Assembly: GCF_954871325.1 (NCBI RefSeq)
Contig: NC_088777.1
Coordinates: 28,869,366 to 28,933,365 of the forward strand
Origin: Gordionus sp. m RMFG-2023
Taxonomy: Eukaryota > Nematomorpha > Gordioida > Chordodea > Parachordodidae
Length of the DNA: 64,000 nt
Direction of reading: 5' to 3'
The notes below the pieces were generated by a model. That model was not told the DNA's origin. It searched no databases and saw only the letters and a program-made list of their open reading frames with translations. The translations under genes and the position numbers were made by a program. Positions within the stretch are counted from its first letter, which is position 1; each line of letters begins with the position of its first letter. This document shows, in pieces, positions 1 through 12,955 of the stretch.

Positions 1-1877
1 CTTTCGCGACAAAAAATTTATTTTGTGAACCGGAAACGTAAAAAAATACATCTAAGCTGTTTTGGATAGAGAATTAAATTCTGAGTTCAGTGATATAATT
101 ATATTCAAAATTACGTTTAAGATGTTAGCCTTTCCCCTCTTAAATACTTTCTCAAATAAAAAATACCTAAAAAATTTATATTTCTCATATACTTCTTTTG
201 TCAAGTAATTACAATATATGTATACTTACTTAATTTATAAAATCATAACCAAATATTAATTTAATTAAAAATATTAATTTTTAAATTAATATAATATAAT
301 TTATTTTTAAAAACCGCAAATTATTTCAAAGAATTATTAAAAAAATTGAAAAGATCTTAAAATTTCCATATTTTTAATATATTATAATGTAAATGTTATT
401 ATATAATATTTTTTCTCTAAAAAAAGCAATAAATCAATCAAATATCTCATTAATCATTTTCTTTGTTATTTTTATTTTCAATATTATTTTTTAGCCTTTC
501 GTATTACCAAGCCTTTCGCGTTTATAAAATGTTTTTTATTCATCTTATCTTATCTAGCACGTTGGTTATAGACCTGCCCAAAATGAGCGAACGTGAATTT
601 TATTAAGGCCCACCCTTCATAAAATTATGCCGATTTTTTTTCTCAGGGATACCAACAAACCTTGTACCCAGTTGTAGTTTAACTAAATGAGTGGAACTTA
701 CCCTTTCCGATATTGTAATAGTAATTTAGTAATTATTATTATAAAGAAATATAAATCTTATCTGTTTTTGAGTCTTGAATAACCATATTCTTGATAAAGA
801 GTGAGTTAAGAATATTTGAATCCATATACATCAAAATTCCATTTCATTTGTTAAGTCATATTCTTCCATAAAATGAACCGGAAAATCTTCGCCATTTGGG
901 ATGGATTAATTCTATAATAAAAATAAACCTGAAATTTATAAAATAATCATATGTTTCTTACGTTATAGATCCAAACACAAAATGGCCGCTACTCAATTCA
1001 ATTTTTGCCACTTCAAATACATTAATCGGCAGTCTATAGTATTAATGTCATTGATAGAATATGACATATTTAAAATATAATACTTTGCAATTCACAAGTG
1101 AAAACTTTTATATTTCTTCAAAATAATTTATAGCATTTTGATATGGAGCCTTCCCCCCCCCCCCCTACTTCCTACACGCCTAAATGAATCATCTATTTTC
1201 TATTGAGAAAATTGATTACCTTTACATGCCTACAGCGTCTACATGGCAGAAAATTTGATGGAAGCTAACCCCCTCCAAAATCTACCCATACCCACCTAAA
1301 AAAAATCCCGCGGTTTTCGGCTCGAAATTTACAGACCTACGATGTTTTAGTGATTTTATTTATTAAATCTTATAATAAGCCACCATTTATAACCTTACAA
1401 TATAATTCTATTTACAATCTTTCAAGCCTATTTATGGAAAAAAAATTTAAAAAATTTGTAGGTGATAATCAACTTATATTTAAATAATGCAATCTTTTCA
1501 TAATTTGGTTGATATTCACTTTATTTTCATAAAATATATATAAGTGAATTAAATGAGATAACATATTAATATTTCTATAAAAAAGATCTAAAATATTGTA
1601 AAAAATATAAGAAGAGTAATTTTAAAGAGGTATACTTAGCTTGATTCCACATACCTATATTACCTTTTAATTAATTAAAAACATGTATTGTAAATAGAGT
1701 TATTATATAAAATATTGAAAAAAAATGAATTATAGTATATTTTGCATTGAAATTATAAAATGAAATTATTACATTTTTTAAAAGCGTATATATTCGCTGT
1801 GAAAAAGATACATTACTTATTTTATTAATAATTTGGATAACCTTATAGATGTTAATGCAAATTGTGTTATAATATTA
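1..1877. other. AT-rich non-coding stretch
   Basis: I see no gene in this stretch. It is AT-rich sequence with homopolymer runs, including a C tract near 1150-1166 and pyrimidine-rich patches at 1260-1310 that resemble decayed transposon ends. No matching inverted partner or target duplication was found. Confidence 0.5.
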
Positions 1878-4061
1878 TCAATCTATTGTAAATTTTTCAA
1901 AAACATCAATTTCGCTGGTTATTAACAGTAAATTTTCTAAAAGTGGGTCCGAAATTTTATTCCGCATTCGAGTTTTGTTTATTTTTACTTTACTCATGGC
2001 TCTTTCGGCTAAACAGGAAGTTGTAGGAAGGGTTAATAAATATTTATATAATAAATTTAAATTAGAATAAAAATTTAATTGATTTAAATGTCGGTATGGT
2101 AATATAAAAGAATATTTTATCCATTTTTTTATTTTGGTCATGATTTCGCTGTTGATATTTTCTTCGGTAGTTTGATCGTTTGCAATACCTTAATAAAATA
2201 TCAATAAATTAATTTCATCGATATATAACGCGCCATTCTTTTTAACTTTTAAAAGATCTTCACAAAAAATGATTGATTGAGACTCCAAATATAAAGAGCG
2301 AAAATCATTTTATTCATCAACAATGTTTTGGACATCCAATTTATAAGTATGACAAATTTCGGATATTTGCCATCCTTCTATTTTTTCATTATCTATAATT
2401 CCAGCAGGAGTAAAAATGGATATTTGTGATAAAAAATTTAAACAATCATAATTAAATCGATCATTTAGGTGGTTAATTATTGCATTTAGCACAGGGAAAA
2501 ATATTTCCGTTTTATATCTATAACAATAAATAATAATTTAAAATTTTTTAATTTATTCAACTTGTTTTTTTTTGTTCATAATTATTGAATTCTGTTTGAT
2601 CCAATTTGAATATTGATTTCATATTATACAAATTCTTCAAAAAACTAGTAGATAAGGAATGTTTAAAAAAATATTGTCTCCATTAGCTATATTTTATAAT
2701 TATTTATAGAAATAGTAACTAATATTAACCTTTTAGTCTTTGTAATTTATTTTTTGTATGTTGTATTAATTTGGTTACCATAGTCAAATCATTACCAACT
2801 GCCTGCATTTCAATACAAGCCTCATGTGTACATTTCAATCTTTCTTTCAAAATAAATAGACTTAATATAAAATTTTCATCCTTAACTCTGGATAATAATC
2901 CATCGGCAATGGAAGAGGTGCTTAGGTTATTAGAATCTTCTAATTCAACTAATGATGCTAAAATATGTTCAAAAACATCTAAAAAGATTTTTACAGATTT
3001 GTAGGATGATGACCAATTTCTGAAAATATATAAGTTTCATTAAAAATATTTTATTTACCTTGTTGTGTTTTTAATTCTTTTAAGAGATTTCTTGGACTTT
3101 CTCATTTGATATTTAACAAACACACCTTGACGTCTAACTCCATTCATAAAATTATATAACTCATCTAATATTCCCATTGCCTTTTTCATTTCAATTTTGC
3201 ATCCACAAACATGAGCAACTACTAAATTTAGCATATGTGCATGGCACCAAATATAGATGGCTTTTGGAGCCTCTTTCAATATTAAAGCCTGCATTCCTTT
3301 GTATACTCCTCTCACATTCTCTGCACCATCCATACTTTGTCCAACCAAATAATCAAGAGGAAGACCAAGATCATTAAACTTACAAAAGACATGTTTCTTT
3401 ATATTTTCCCCACTGGTTTCTGATGTTGTAAAAACATGTATTATGCTTTCTACAGGATGTGGATGCAGATCATCTTCTATATACCGTAGAAGCAAAGCTA
3501 TGCATTCTTTTTTAGACACATCATATGTTCCATCTAATATGATGCTATAGGCACGATTCTCTTTAATTTTTTGAATAACGCTTTTTGTAATTTTTATTTT
3601 AATAATTTCAGTTATTTTTTTCACGTGGCCATATGACAGCAAATTTATATAAGATCTCTAAATTTTATCTGATTTTTTTCTCCGCAGCTTTTCTTTGTTA
3701 CCCATGTATGCACGTAAAGTTGGAACCGTTTTTGCCATTAATTTTATGAGGCACATAAAATTACCTTCATTCGAATTAGAACCCAAAAGGCTATATTACA
3801 TTTTATAAGGTACATAATGGAATCGATAATATTATGAACTATATTACGATTTTCCATGATTATATCAAGTTTATTTGATAGCAAATGATCTTGAATGCGC
3901 TTATTTGCAAACCAAGTCATATTTGCATAATCACAATCTTTATGAAGAGAAGATGCTTCGTGTCTCTCTAAGTCACGCTTAATGTTTTTCCAATTATTTA
4001 CTCCAAGTTGAGTCCAAAAAGTATTGGACTTAGGGCCACCAAACAAATACAATATAGACAA
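1878..4061 (-). pseudogene. Broken hAT transposase (ZMYM1-like, TTF zinc-finger type)
   Basis: These are remains of a hAT-superfamily DDE transposase, read on the minus strand in three separated blocks. The N-terminal block (4061-3744) has the TTF-type motif with FWTQLGVNNWKNIKRDLERH, used for DNA binding in this family. The middle block (3642-3055, 195 aa) has the RNase H-like start SIILDGTYDVSKKE followed by IYIWCHAHMLNLVV, the conserved CxxH-type region of the ZMYM1-like/DUF4371 group. The C-terminal block (2141-1878) carries the dimerisation segment LPTTSCLAERAMSKVKINKT. The parts lie in the right order for one gene. They are split by stops and by AT-rich sequence at 2150-3050, which also holds another fragment (2492-2310). 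It is non-functional as it stands. I could not find its terminal inverted repeats. Confidence 0.8.
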
Positions 4062-6379
4062 AAGACTTTGTCTAAAGTAGTGCTATAAGATAGCCAATTT
4101 CTGGGGTTGAGGGAACCATCTATATTAATCTTTCTATAATAGGTTATATTCATGCTCCTGTTTAAAAAGTAAAAAAAATAAATACTAGAAATAATGGATG
4201 GGTAAAAATTAATGAAAATTTTATAATTTAAAACCTCTTGTGAGTAACAGGATATTGAAATTTATTTGTACATGGCGGACATGGGCCTACAGCAATTATA
4301 AAATTAATCAAAATATTTGTCATCCTAAATAATATGAAGGTCATTTTGTTCCTTCTTTTTGTATAGCTGAATAAAACTTGGACTTTGAATATCCTCATAA
4401 TTTATTCCCTTCAAAAGTTATTATATAAATTTTATTTAAATTAAATACCTCATGCAAAGTAAGCGCCTCACTGAAACTGGGGATTGGATGAGGGGATAAT
4501 ACAATTTGTGAATCTTCAATAACTGAGATTTTCTATAAATAAGGAGGAGTTATAATTTGCTTCCTTATGGAAAACTATATTTTTAATAAAATTTTAGAAT
4601 GGTAATTTTTTTCTTAACTACATTATAATTAAGTTCTTAATAAATGTTTTAATTCTACAAGAATACATGATTGAGAAAACAGGCATTAGAAATTTTATGA
4701 AGTCCAACATAAAGTTATCAAGTTACAAAGGCAAGACGATACGTGATAGGTAAGGTACAGCACAGGTGAATGTAGAATACAAAGGGAATTCACAAATTTT
4801 GAACGCGTTAATCATAAACATTAATAAAATGTCTTTGTTAGGATCATGTTAAAACATTTTGAAAATATACTTGAAAGATTCATAGGCATAATAGATGCAG
4901 ATTAATATAAAACTGCGATCACATGAAGAAATCATAAAAGATATTATAATGACTGTAAAAACAATAGTAATCTTAAATAAAAATTAGTATAAATAAAATT
5001 GTGAAATTCATGATGAAAGTATATTATCTAAAGAAATTCTAATAGCTAAATAAACAATGATAATAATTACCTAATATAACACATAATGTAAATAAAGGGG
5101 ATGAAATTCACACAGATAACATTTGAAAATAGTTGAATCCAATTCATATTTTAAGGATAAAATTTATATTAAAAAAAAATAAAAGAACTTTGAAATCTTA
5201 ATTCAATTAAAGATGAAAAGATTTAAATTTAAAAATTCCTAGAAATTAACATTATCTTACTTTTATTATTTTACTACATTATATTAACTTATTAAGTTTT
5301 TTTAATACTTTGGTTTTAAATTATTATTATTAATTAACCTATTAAACATATTGTTAAATTGAACTTTATAAAGTATATATAGATATAAAAATAGTATGAT
5401 AAACAGTTAAAAAAAATATTTAATAATAAAATATAAAATTTATTTTCTCTATACCCTGCCTACTTTAATTTTATTTTAATATATTGGTAAAATTTTAAAT
5501 AAAAAATTAGTTTCTATTAATTCACAAATTTAAGGTATATTTTCAATAATATTTATTGTCTTTAGTTACACTTACAATAATAAATTAAAAATATTACTTT
5601 TCAGAAGTAAGATGTTATTCTATTTTTTTGCAACTGGGTTTCAACTCCATTTGTTATATTATATGGAATATCACAATTTAAGGATACCCAATTATTATTA
5701 TCTCTTTTGATGGCTACCTTTGTAAATTTTATATTAGCTGGCTTTACATGAGGATGTTTATGTTTATTCATGTATCTTGTCACTTCTTATTTTAGAAGTT
5801 TTACAATTAATATAATCACATTTCACTTTAAATAAGGTTCTGTTACTTGGCATCTAGAATGATAATTAATTATTTTTTACATATTATGTTTTTTATTATT
5901 CTTTGCTTGTTGGTATATGTTTTTAAGCATGACTAAAAAAATTACCTCCAAAATTTATACTGCTAAAAAATCTATAAATTTAAACATAATATAAATATAT
6001 TAACCTCTAAGAACAAATAGGAAATGTGTAAATATTAACTTGATAAAATGGTAAATGAAAATGGTTCACAAAGAAAGTTTATATTATTTATTAATTGAAA
6101 AATATCTTTACATTAATTGACATTTGTCAGAAAATCAACGATAACCATCATAATCGTATCAATTAATGGATTTAAAAAGATTATAATTCAAATCAAAAAT
6201 TACCCCCAAAAAATTAATGCCTACCCAAAAAATGAATATCAACCCCCAAAAATCAATACCTACCCCCAAAAATGCCAATATATTTTGGAGGCATTTGTCT
6301 CCTACCCTCCCCGGCCATATAGACGCTGCATGCCTATAATGTTCTGAAGTTTTATTCTGAAGAGATTTTAGATCCACAG
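4062..6379. other. AT-rich stretch, one weak exon-like ORF, short C-rich repeats
   Basis: This is mostly featureless AT-rich sequence. At 6205-6290 a short unit of about 25 bp, of the form CCTACCCCCAAAAA with spacer, repeats four times imperfectly. The short minus-strand ORF at 5601-5783 is listed separately. I see no transposon ends with target duplications in this stretch. Confidence 0.4.
5601..5783 (-). CDS. Possible host exon, unidentified
   Basis: A 60-codon minus-strand ORF ends in a TGA at 5601. Its composition is unlike the lysine/asparagine/isoleucine noise of neighbouring frames, for example HVKPANIKFTKVAIKRD and NWVSLNCDIPYNITNGVE. An AG preceded by an AT-rich tract lies upstream, so it could be a terminal exon. 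I do not recognise the product and find no partner exon in the next 600 bases, which end at a transposon. It may equally be a chance ORF. Confidence 0.22.
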   Translation of the reverse strand: MTRYMNKHKHPHVKPANIKFTKVAIKRDNNNWVSLNCDIPYNITNGVETQLQKNRITSYF

Positions 6380-9281
6380 CAGTGGCGTCACTAGGGGAGG
6401 GCGCGCAGGGGCTCGAGCCCCCTTAAATATTTGAATAACCCCCTGAAGTAAAAAGATTTTTTTTAATGGCTCCTTAATAGCCCCTAGAACTAAAAATAAA
6501 TTTTTTAATTGCTCCCTGAACGATTTCTTTTATAATTCTATTACGTAATATATAGATTTAATTTTATTATCTAAAAGACTATCTTAATTTTTATTAAATG
6601 AATATTATTTTAATTATTAGATTAGATTAATAAATATAAATTATATTTTTATATGTCAGCTTGCAATCAAATTCTGTGTTAACAATAGAATATCAATATC
6701 ACTTACTAAATATTTATTTAGCATAAACAGTTAAAGCTTAATTGACTTTTATTTTTTAAATTATTATATAACCCTATTTAAATAAATATAATCATTTATT
6801 AATTGAAAATTAACAAGTTTAATATTGTAATTAGCCGAGTCAAAATCACTAATATTATATTATTCATTTTTAAATTTAATTACATGCCTCTTCCTTAAAA
6901 TATTTTAAGGCCAAATAAGTATTAAGTAATATTTATAATCCTCTACTATATATAATTGGTTATAAAATATTAGGTAAAATGCCACTTTTACAGACGTATT
7001 TGACAGTTTTTACTAATAAATGCTTTTGATAATAAATATAAGCAACAATTTGCATTTAATTATTTAACGCCATCTATTTATTTAAAAATATTACAAATTA
7101 AACATCTTATTATTCATCCCACAATGGATATAATAAATTAGATATCTTTTCTTCTCTTTTTTTACTCGTTTTTAGGAAAGTTATTTTTTTTTTCTTTGAA
7201 AAACAGTTTTGAGTTAAAATTTTAATACGAGTATATTATTGATATTATTACAAACTACTATTATTTTAAGATATAATATACCAACTAGAGGTAGTGCGAT
7301 ATATATAAAATCTTAATTGTTTTCATCTTATTACTCTGGTTCTTATTTTATAGTTACAAAATGTTTCATTTATAAAATGGAATCCTTGCAGTGTAAATAA
7401 CTTATGGCTTCAATATATTTGCATAATTTCTTCTAAAGATTTATAGTGTTTTTGTTTTAACAATTTATCTAACATAATAAATTCTGATATGAGTTAACAA
7501 CGTGTGTGTCAATGACTGTCAATTAACCAGCATCTATTATTTGTGAAGCTATGTAAGTTTAGATTATGACTACAGCTGCTGAAAGCATGTGATTGCATAT
7601 TTTAGATAAGCAATAATGATCAAATGTGTAGTCGTTTATATATCATTAAAAATGGAAGATAATCTTATAGAAATGTATCTCACAATAATTATCTCTATTA
7701 CTTATCTAGCTTCCATCATGTTATCTAAAAGTAAGCTCTAACCACTATATAGTTTTATGATTTGGGTTGGTCGTTTATATTCTCTTCTTCAAGAATTGTT
7801 AATTTGGTTAGGCCTATAAATTTTTCCTATTAAACATTGTCTAAAATGGTAACAGAGAGTAATATTAGCTTCATGACCTTTTATCAATGTAAGTTGTTAA
7901 GAATTATATTATATTATGTGGTTTTTAGAAACTATTATTGATTGAGGTATATGTATGAAATAATTAACCTTTTTTATCACTTGTAATTCTTTAGACGCAA
8001 AATCTTTTTATACCAATAATCGAAAATACTTTATATCGTAATAAATAGATGTTGTATTAAAAAATATTATTTTTATGTCTTGTATTGTTTTAATTATTTA
8101 TATGCTAGTTTATTTTTTATTAATATAATTTTTTTTTTCTCTTTAGCTTTCACCTTTTCTGGTGGTAAGCTCCTTCAACATCTCTTTCCACTTTATGTTA
8201 TTCATATAATCTCTTTTATCTAATTTATACTTCTTTATATTGTCTCTAACTTTATGGCCCCATTGAAATTTTGGTCTTCCTCTCTTACGTTTGCCCATAA
8301 CTTCCAAACTCTCAACTTTATTTCCTATATAGTTCTTAGGCCTTCTCATTGTGTGCCCATACTACCTAAGTCTGTTTACCATTAACTTAGTCTTAATGGG
8401 CACTACCTTTAAAACTACTTAGTATTCTTGTACTGCGCACTTTATCCTTTCTTGTTACCTCAGCAATCATCTTCAGCATTCTCATCTCCATAGTTTGTAG
8501 ACTTCTCTCGTCCGATTCTTTGGTTGGCCATGTTTCCGAACTATATAGAATAGTTGGTTTTACTATGGAACTGTAAATTTTTCCCTTTAATTTGTGTGGG
8601 ATTCTTTTGTCAAATAGCACTCCAGATAAAGATCTCCACTTTAACCACCCATTAATCTTACTCTTTATCTCTTTTTATATTGTGCTATTTGTTTGTATAG
8701 TGGAACCCAAATATTTGCAGCTTTCAATTGCCGATATCTGCCATTCATTTATATCAATAATCTATGTTTCATCTCCTCCTATCACCATATACTCCGTCTT
8801 TTCTCTATTTACTTTTAATCCGTGCGTTTCTAGGATATTTATCCAACTCACATTTCATCCTTAGATTCGGCAAGTATCACAATATCATCTGTAAATATCA
8901 TATTCCACAGGACTGTTTGAGGTATAGACCGTGCTAATACATCTATTACTGTAATGAAGAATAGTGGGCTGAGAGCCGACCCTTGATGACCTCCTTCGGC
9001 TATTGTGAAGCCTGCTGAAGTACCTATTGTGCTACGGACCATTGTTGTATGGCCCATATACATATCATGTATTATTCTTATATATTTTTCGGGAACCTTT
9101 TTGTGGCGTAGCGCCCACCAAATAAGTTTTCTTGGGATTCTATCGAAAGCCTTTTCTAGATCTAGAAGCCCGGGCAAAAGCGCACCGAAGGCCCGCAAAT
9201 TAGAGGGTTTAGGGGCTTCGTCCCCCGTAAATATTTTTTTAGTTGAGCCCCCTGAGATTGTAAAGGCTAACGACGCCCCTG
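6380..9281. mobile_element. hAT element, non-autonomous, perfect 8-bp target duplication
   Basis: The element opens with CAGTGGCGTCACTAGGGG at 6380 and closes with CTAACGACGCCCCTG at 9281, whose complement CAGGGGCGTCGTTAG matches the opening. It is flanked on both sides by ATCCACAG (6372-6379 and 9282-9289), the 8-bp duplication expected of hAT. No transposase of its own is visible. The interior is AT-rich except for the LINE fragment at about 8140-9170. A second, inverted and truncated copy lies at 38251-41562, so this is a real family about 2 kb long without insertions. Confidence 0.9.
8140..9170 (-). pseudogene. LINE reverse transcriptase fragment, 5' truncated
   Basis: This is the C-terminal half of a non-LTR retrotransposon polymerase of the widespread RTE/BovB-like invertebrate type, on the minus strand and broken into frames. 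9168-8848 gives the reverse transcriptase core: LDLEKAFDRIPRKLIWWALR with the catalytic Asp, HQGSALSPLFF (normally RQGD.LSP), and the FTDD box in place of the usual FADD. 8620-8393 continues with the thumb-like region ILYSSETWPT. 8349-8143 gives the C-terminal segment KRKRGRPKFQWGHKVRDNIKK. An A-rich stretch at about 8125-8145 marks the probable 3' tail. The fragment sits inside the hAT at 6380-9281. The sister copy at 38.3 kb lacks it, so it arrived later. The first residues of the longest ORF come from the hAT end, not from the LINE. Confidence 0.85.
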
Positions 9282-9289
9282 ATCCACAG

Positions 9290-9889
9290 GCCTTGATTAG
9301 TATTTTAAATTTAATTAAACAAATATATTTATATCTTGTGCAAGTTATGATTGAAATTAATAAATTACTGAGATAATATTTTAATTTTTGTACTCATATT
9401 GTATTGCTTATTCTTTACAGCGGATCTTATGCTTGGCGCGTCATCAGCAACTTGATTAACATCCTTTTTACATGCTCCTAACAGCCATATTATTTAAATA
9501 CTTCTTATTCTTACGTTTTTTTTAAGAATTTTTTTATAGCGCATTTAATCATAAAGGTACAAAGTTAGTTGCTTATTTTTTAACTTTGAAAGTGTTTTCA
9601 CAGCATTAAAGAAGTGAACCCTAGGCCTTATTCGCTTATATTCGACACTACATTTAATTTTCCAATTATACAATTTTTATTCGCATAGCATATTTTTTAA
9701 AGTCAGAATATTTTCTCATGGTCTAATCAGTATTAAAAAAGGGCACTGTGTGCTTGAAAAGGATATTATATGAGTAAAAAGGTTATCTATTCTTACAATA
9801 TAGTATGTTTAGAAATTTAAACGTTTTATATCATTTTTAGTCATTAATGTCCTTTTCAAGCCGTATAGTGGCTATTTGCATTGTCATGT
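9290..9889. other. AT-rich interval with a weak foldback
   Basis: I see no gene here. A short imperfect inverted repeat pairs AAAAAGGGCACTGTGTGCTT (near 9736) with GTCCTTTTCAAGCCGTATAG (near 9850), possibly a remnant of a small DNA transposon. Confidence 0.3.
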
Positions 9890-9897
9890 ATCTATTA

Positions 9898-10776
9898 TAG
9901 AGGTCTGCATTGGACGGGGTTTCGGCCCGCCCATGCCAGCCCATCTTAGTGGGCCGACGGTGGGCAGGCAAAATTTTTTTGAGAACGGGAAGGTGGGCGG
10001 GCGGGTTAAAAAAGTTTTAAACTATGAGTGGGCGGGTTAAGAAATTAACAATGGGCAGGAGGGTAATTTAAAATCTTTTAAGTAAATATTAATAAAAAAT
10101 TATTCTTATGAACTTATTTGGATATTAAAAATTAAAATGTCCTTTTTTGGTATCATAAAAAGTTTTTTCTTAAAATAAATAAACTTTTTTGTATATTTAA
10201 AACTACTTTGGAGGAAACCACAAGAAAGAGATATGCCAAAGCTATCAAGAATAGCAAGAAAAAGATTGGCAATTACTGCAACTAGTGCTTCTTCTGAACA
10301 AGGATTTAGCATTGCTAAAAAGGTTTTTAGAAAAAAGTAACGTATTTGAACCAGAAAATGTTGATTTAATATTATTTTTGCGTTATAATTACATATAATA
10401 TCAATTATATATTTATATTTTTTTCATAAATATTTTATTTGATCAAATAAATCATCCATAATTTAAATTGAATATTTTTTTATGCTTAATATAATAATTT
10501 CCTAAATTATAAAACTTTTTGTAGAGGTGTAATGCTGAATTTTATTTATTAGATGCTAAAAAATTGAAAAAATGGCCATAATTAAATTTTATAATAGCGG
10601 TTGGGTTAAAATTTATATAAATACTGGGTGGCGGGTAAAAAAATTGTGACTAATGGGCGGGCGGGTATTTATTTTTTGAAAACTATGGGTAGGATGGGCC
10701 GACAGGTTAAAAATTTTTAAAACATTGGGTGGGCTGGCTTATGGTCCAAAATCCCGCTCAATGCAGCAGACCTCTA
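9898..10776 (+). mobile_element. hAT element with transposase C-terminal remnant
   Basis: The ends are TAGAGGTCTGCATTGGACGG at 9898 and, on the opposite strand, TAGAGGTCTGCTGCATTGAG at 10776. Flanks are ATCTATTA (9890-9897) and ATCTGTTA (10777-10784), an 8-bp target duplication with one change. The subterminal regions are rich in GGGCGGGC/GGGTTAAAA repeats. Between about 10205 and 10395 the plus strand encodes the hAT dimerisation domain: ITATSASSEQGFSIAKKVF, then after a stop or frame change EPENVDLILFLRYN. The catalytic part is missing, so this is an internally deleted derivative. Confidence 0.9.
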
Positions 10777-10784
10777 ATCTGTTA

Positions 10785-11244
10785 TTCATTCAAATATAGT
10801 GTCTTTTTCAAAATTAAAAGTTTTTTACAATCATAGTGTCCTATCTTTATTTTATTAAATTTTCGATTATTTTTTTGGAAAATATTAAATTTTAATAAAT
10901 TTTAAGTTTTTCTGATAATTTTGATTTTCTAGAAGAATCTGTAACTTAGGAAATTTTTTTTTTGCTTTAAGAGGATTTTCATATTTTATTGGTGATCAAA
11001 GTTATAATTTGTGGCCCGTGGGATCACATAATAAAATATCTTTTGACCAACGTAATAATTAACCCATATAATTTAAATAGTTATGCCACTGGGTTCGTCA
11101 AATACATTTTAATATTCAAAGGATATAAAATTAAACTTTTTATATTTTTTATAAGACTTCATAATTTATTGATAATAAGCAATAAATTTATAAATTTTTG
11201 TAAAAATGAAAATGTACCTCATAATTAATTTATACTAATTCATG
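10785..11244. other. AT-rich interval, nothing recognised
   Basis: No coding or repeat signature could be supported here. The 79-codon plus-strand ORF at 10989 looks like random AT-rich translation. Confidence 0.4.
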
Positions 11245-11252
11245 ATTGACAG

Positions 11253-11649
11253 TAGAGATCTGCAAAGTTAGGCCCGGCCCGAGTGCGGCCCCCGGCCCGA
11301 ATTTAAAATAATCGGGTTCGGGCAGGGCCTAAGATTTAAAAAAAATTTGGGCCGGGTCGGGTCGGACCTTGGAATTTTTTTTAGATATATCTAAATTTAT
11401 CAATTTTATATTGAATTTTTTATGTAAAATAAAAATATTTTATTTTATTTATTGAAACTAAACGATATATAACATATATCTTTTATTTTGAGTAATTATA
11501 AAGATTAATTTCTATATTTAAATAAATTCGGGCCGGGCCGGCAAAACTTTTTAAAAAGATTTCGGGTTCGGGACGGGCCGGCAAAACTTTTCTAAAAAAA
11601 ATTTCGGGCTGGGCCGGGCTTGAAAAATTAGGCCCGATGCAGATCGCTA
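11253..11649. mobile_element. hAT MITE with GGCCCGGCC-rich ends, copy 1
   Basis: A 397-bp non-autonomous element begins TAGAGATCTGCAAAGTTAGG and ends GCCCGATGCAGATCGCTA. It is flanked by the perfect 8-bp duplication ATTGACAG (11245-11252, 11650-11657). GC-rich subterminal arrays (GGCCCGGCCCGA and GGGCCGGGC types) stand out against the AT-rich surroundings and are probably transposase-binding repeats. There is no coding content. A second copy in opposite orientation lies at 12548-12947. Confidence 0.93.
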
Positions 11650-11657
11650 ATTGACAG

Positions 11658-12539
11658 TCCTAGAGCTTAAATTTTCCTAAAATTTATTTATTCAGACATT
11701 AGAGTGTTATTTATAAATACAAATGATGTTTGCATTTTTTTTACTTTCATTATAAAAATAAAAGAATACATATTTTTCAAATCTTTTTTAGCATATGGCA
11801 TAATTTACGAGACCCGTTTCGGTGATGTGACAGATCTCATTAAAAAATCTAAATGCCATATAATTTTCAGTTTTAACGGTTAGTAAAACCCATTTGTCTT
11901 CATTTTATTTATAAATTTTGTTTCAACATCTTTTATGAACCAGAGAGTTCTAGCATTTAACCTTTGAGGAATTAAGCATCTGGTAAAATATATTATATAT
12001 TCACCTATCACTTAAAGATATGGTTATATATACCAAATTAATTTAATTAATAAACAGAATACATTTGTTAATGTGCGAACGCTCGATATATCTAATTTAA
12101 TTAAAGCAGAATACATTTGTTGCGAATGCTCGATATATCTAAATTTTCGGTATTGATCTTTAACGCTCGATTTTTGACTTGCTATCTTTTGATATTTATG
12201 CACTCGCTCACACTCTCTAGTATGTACTTAGCCTTCAACTCCTTTTTATTCTCCTCCACATGTAACACATTAGTACATAGTTTCCTCGGGCAAAGGTAGT
12301 TAACATTAAATTTTTAGAACCCGCCACTCATTCATTATGTACGTTTAAAATCTTACCATAACTAAAAAAATCGTAGGCGAAAAGTAAAAAAATATAGAAT
12401 GAAATCAAATATTTCGCCTCATTAATTTGATTGAACAATTATTGGATAATTGGTATCTAAGCTAAAGCTACCTCTACCTCTGCCCAACCCCAATTAATTT
12501 AACGATCAGTATTTAGATTTTAAGCAAAATAGGATATAC
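11658..12539. other. AT-rich interval with a short tandem duplication
   Basis: I see no gene. A unit of about 60 bp containing CAGAATACATTTGTT and GCTCGATATATCTAA is repeated in tandem at about 12055-12145. Confidence 0.45.
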
Positions 12540-12547
12540 ATCTCAAT

Positions 12548-12947
12548 TAGTGACATGCATCGGGCCTAATTTTTCAAGCCCTGCCCGGCCCGAAATTTTT
12601 TTTAGAAAAGTTTTGCCGGCCCGGCCCGAACCCGAAATTTTTTTAAAAAGTTTTTCTGGCCCGGCCCGAATTTTTTTAAATATAGAAATTAATTTTTATA
12701 ATTACTCAAAATAAAAGACATATGTTATATGTCGTTTAGTTTCAATAAATAAAATCAAATATTTTTATTTTACATAAAAAATTCAATATAAAATTGATAA
12801 ATTTAGATATATTTTAAAAAAATTCCAAGGTCCGACCCGACCCGGCCCGAATTATTTTTAAATATTAGGCTCGGCCCAGCCCGAACCCGATTATTATAAA
12901 TAGAATTAGGCCCGGACTCAGGCCGGGCCTAACTTTGCAGATATCTA
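12548..12947. mobile_element. hAT MITE with GGCCCGGCC-rich ends, copy 2 (inverted)
   Basis: A 400-bp element is closely related to the one at 11253-11649 but lies in opposite orientation: it begins TAGTGACATGCATCGGGCC and ends CTTTGCAGATATCTA. The perfect 8-bp duplication ATCTCAAT flanks it (12540-12547, 12948-12955). The internal AT-rich core is shared with copy 1 as its reverse complement. It is non-coding. Confidence 0.93.
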
Positions 12948-12955
12948 ATCTCAAT

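Noticed and set aside
1130-6350. Terminal repeats for the ZMYM1-like hAT at 1878-4061
   Set aside because: Pyrimidine-rich blocks near 1150-1310 and 6200-6320 look like hAT ends but do not pair with each other and have no matching octamers.
9005-9376. Plus-strand ORF of 123 codons
   Set aside because: It is antisense to the LINE reverse transcriptase and crosses the hAT end and the target duplication.
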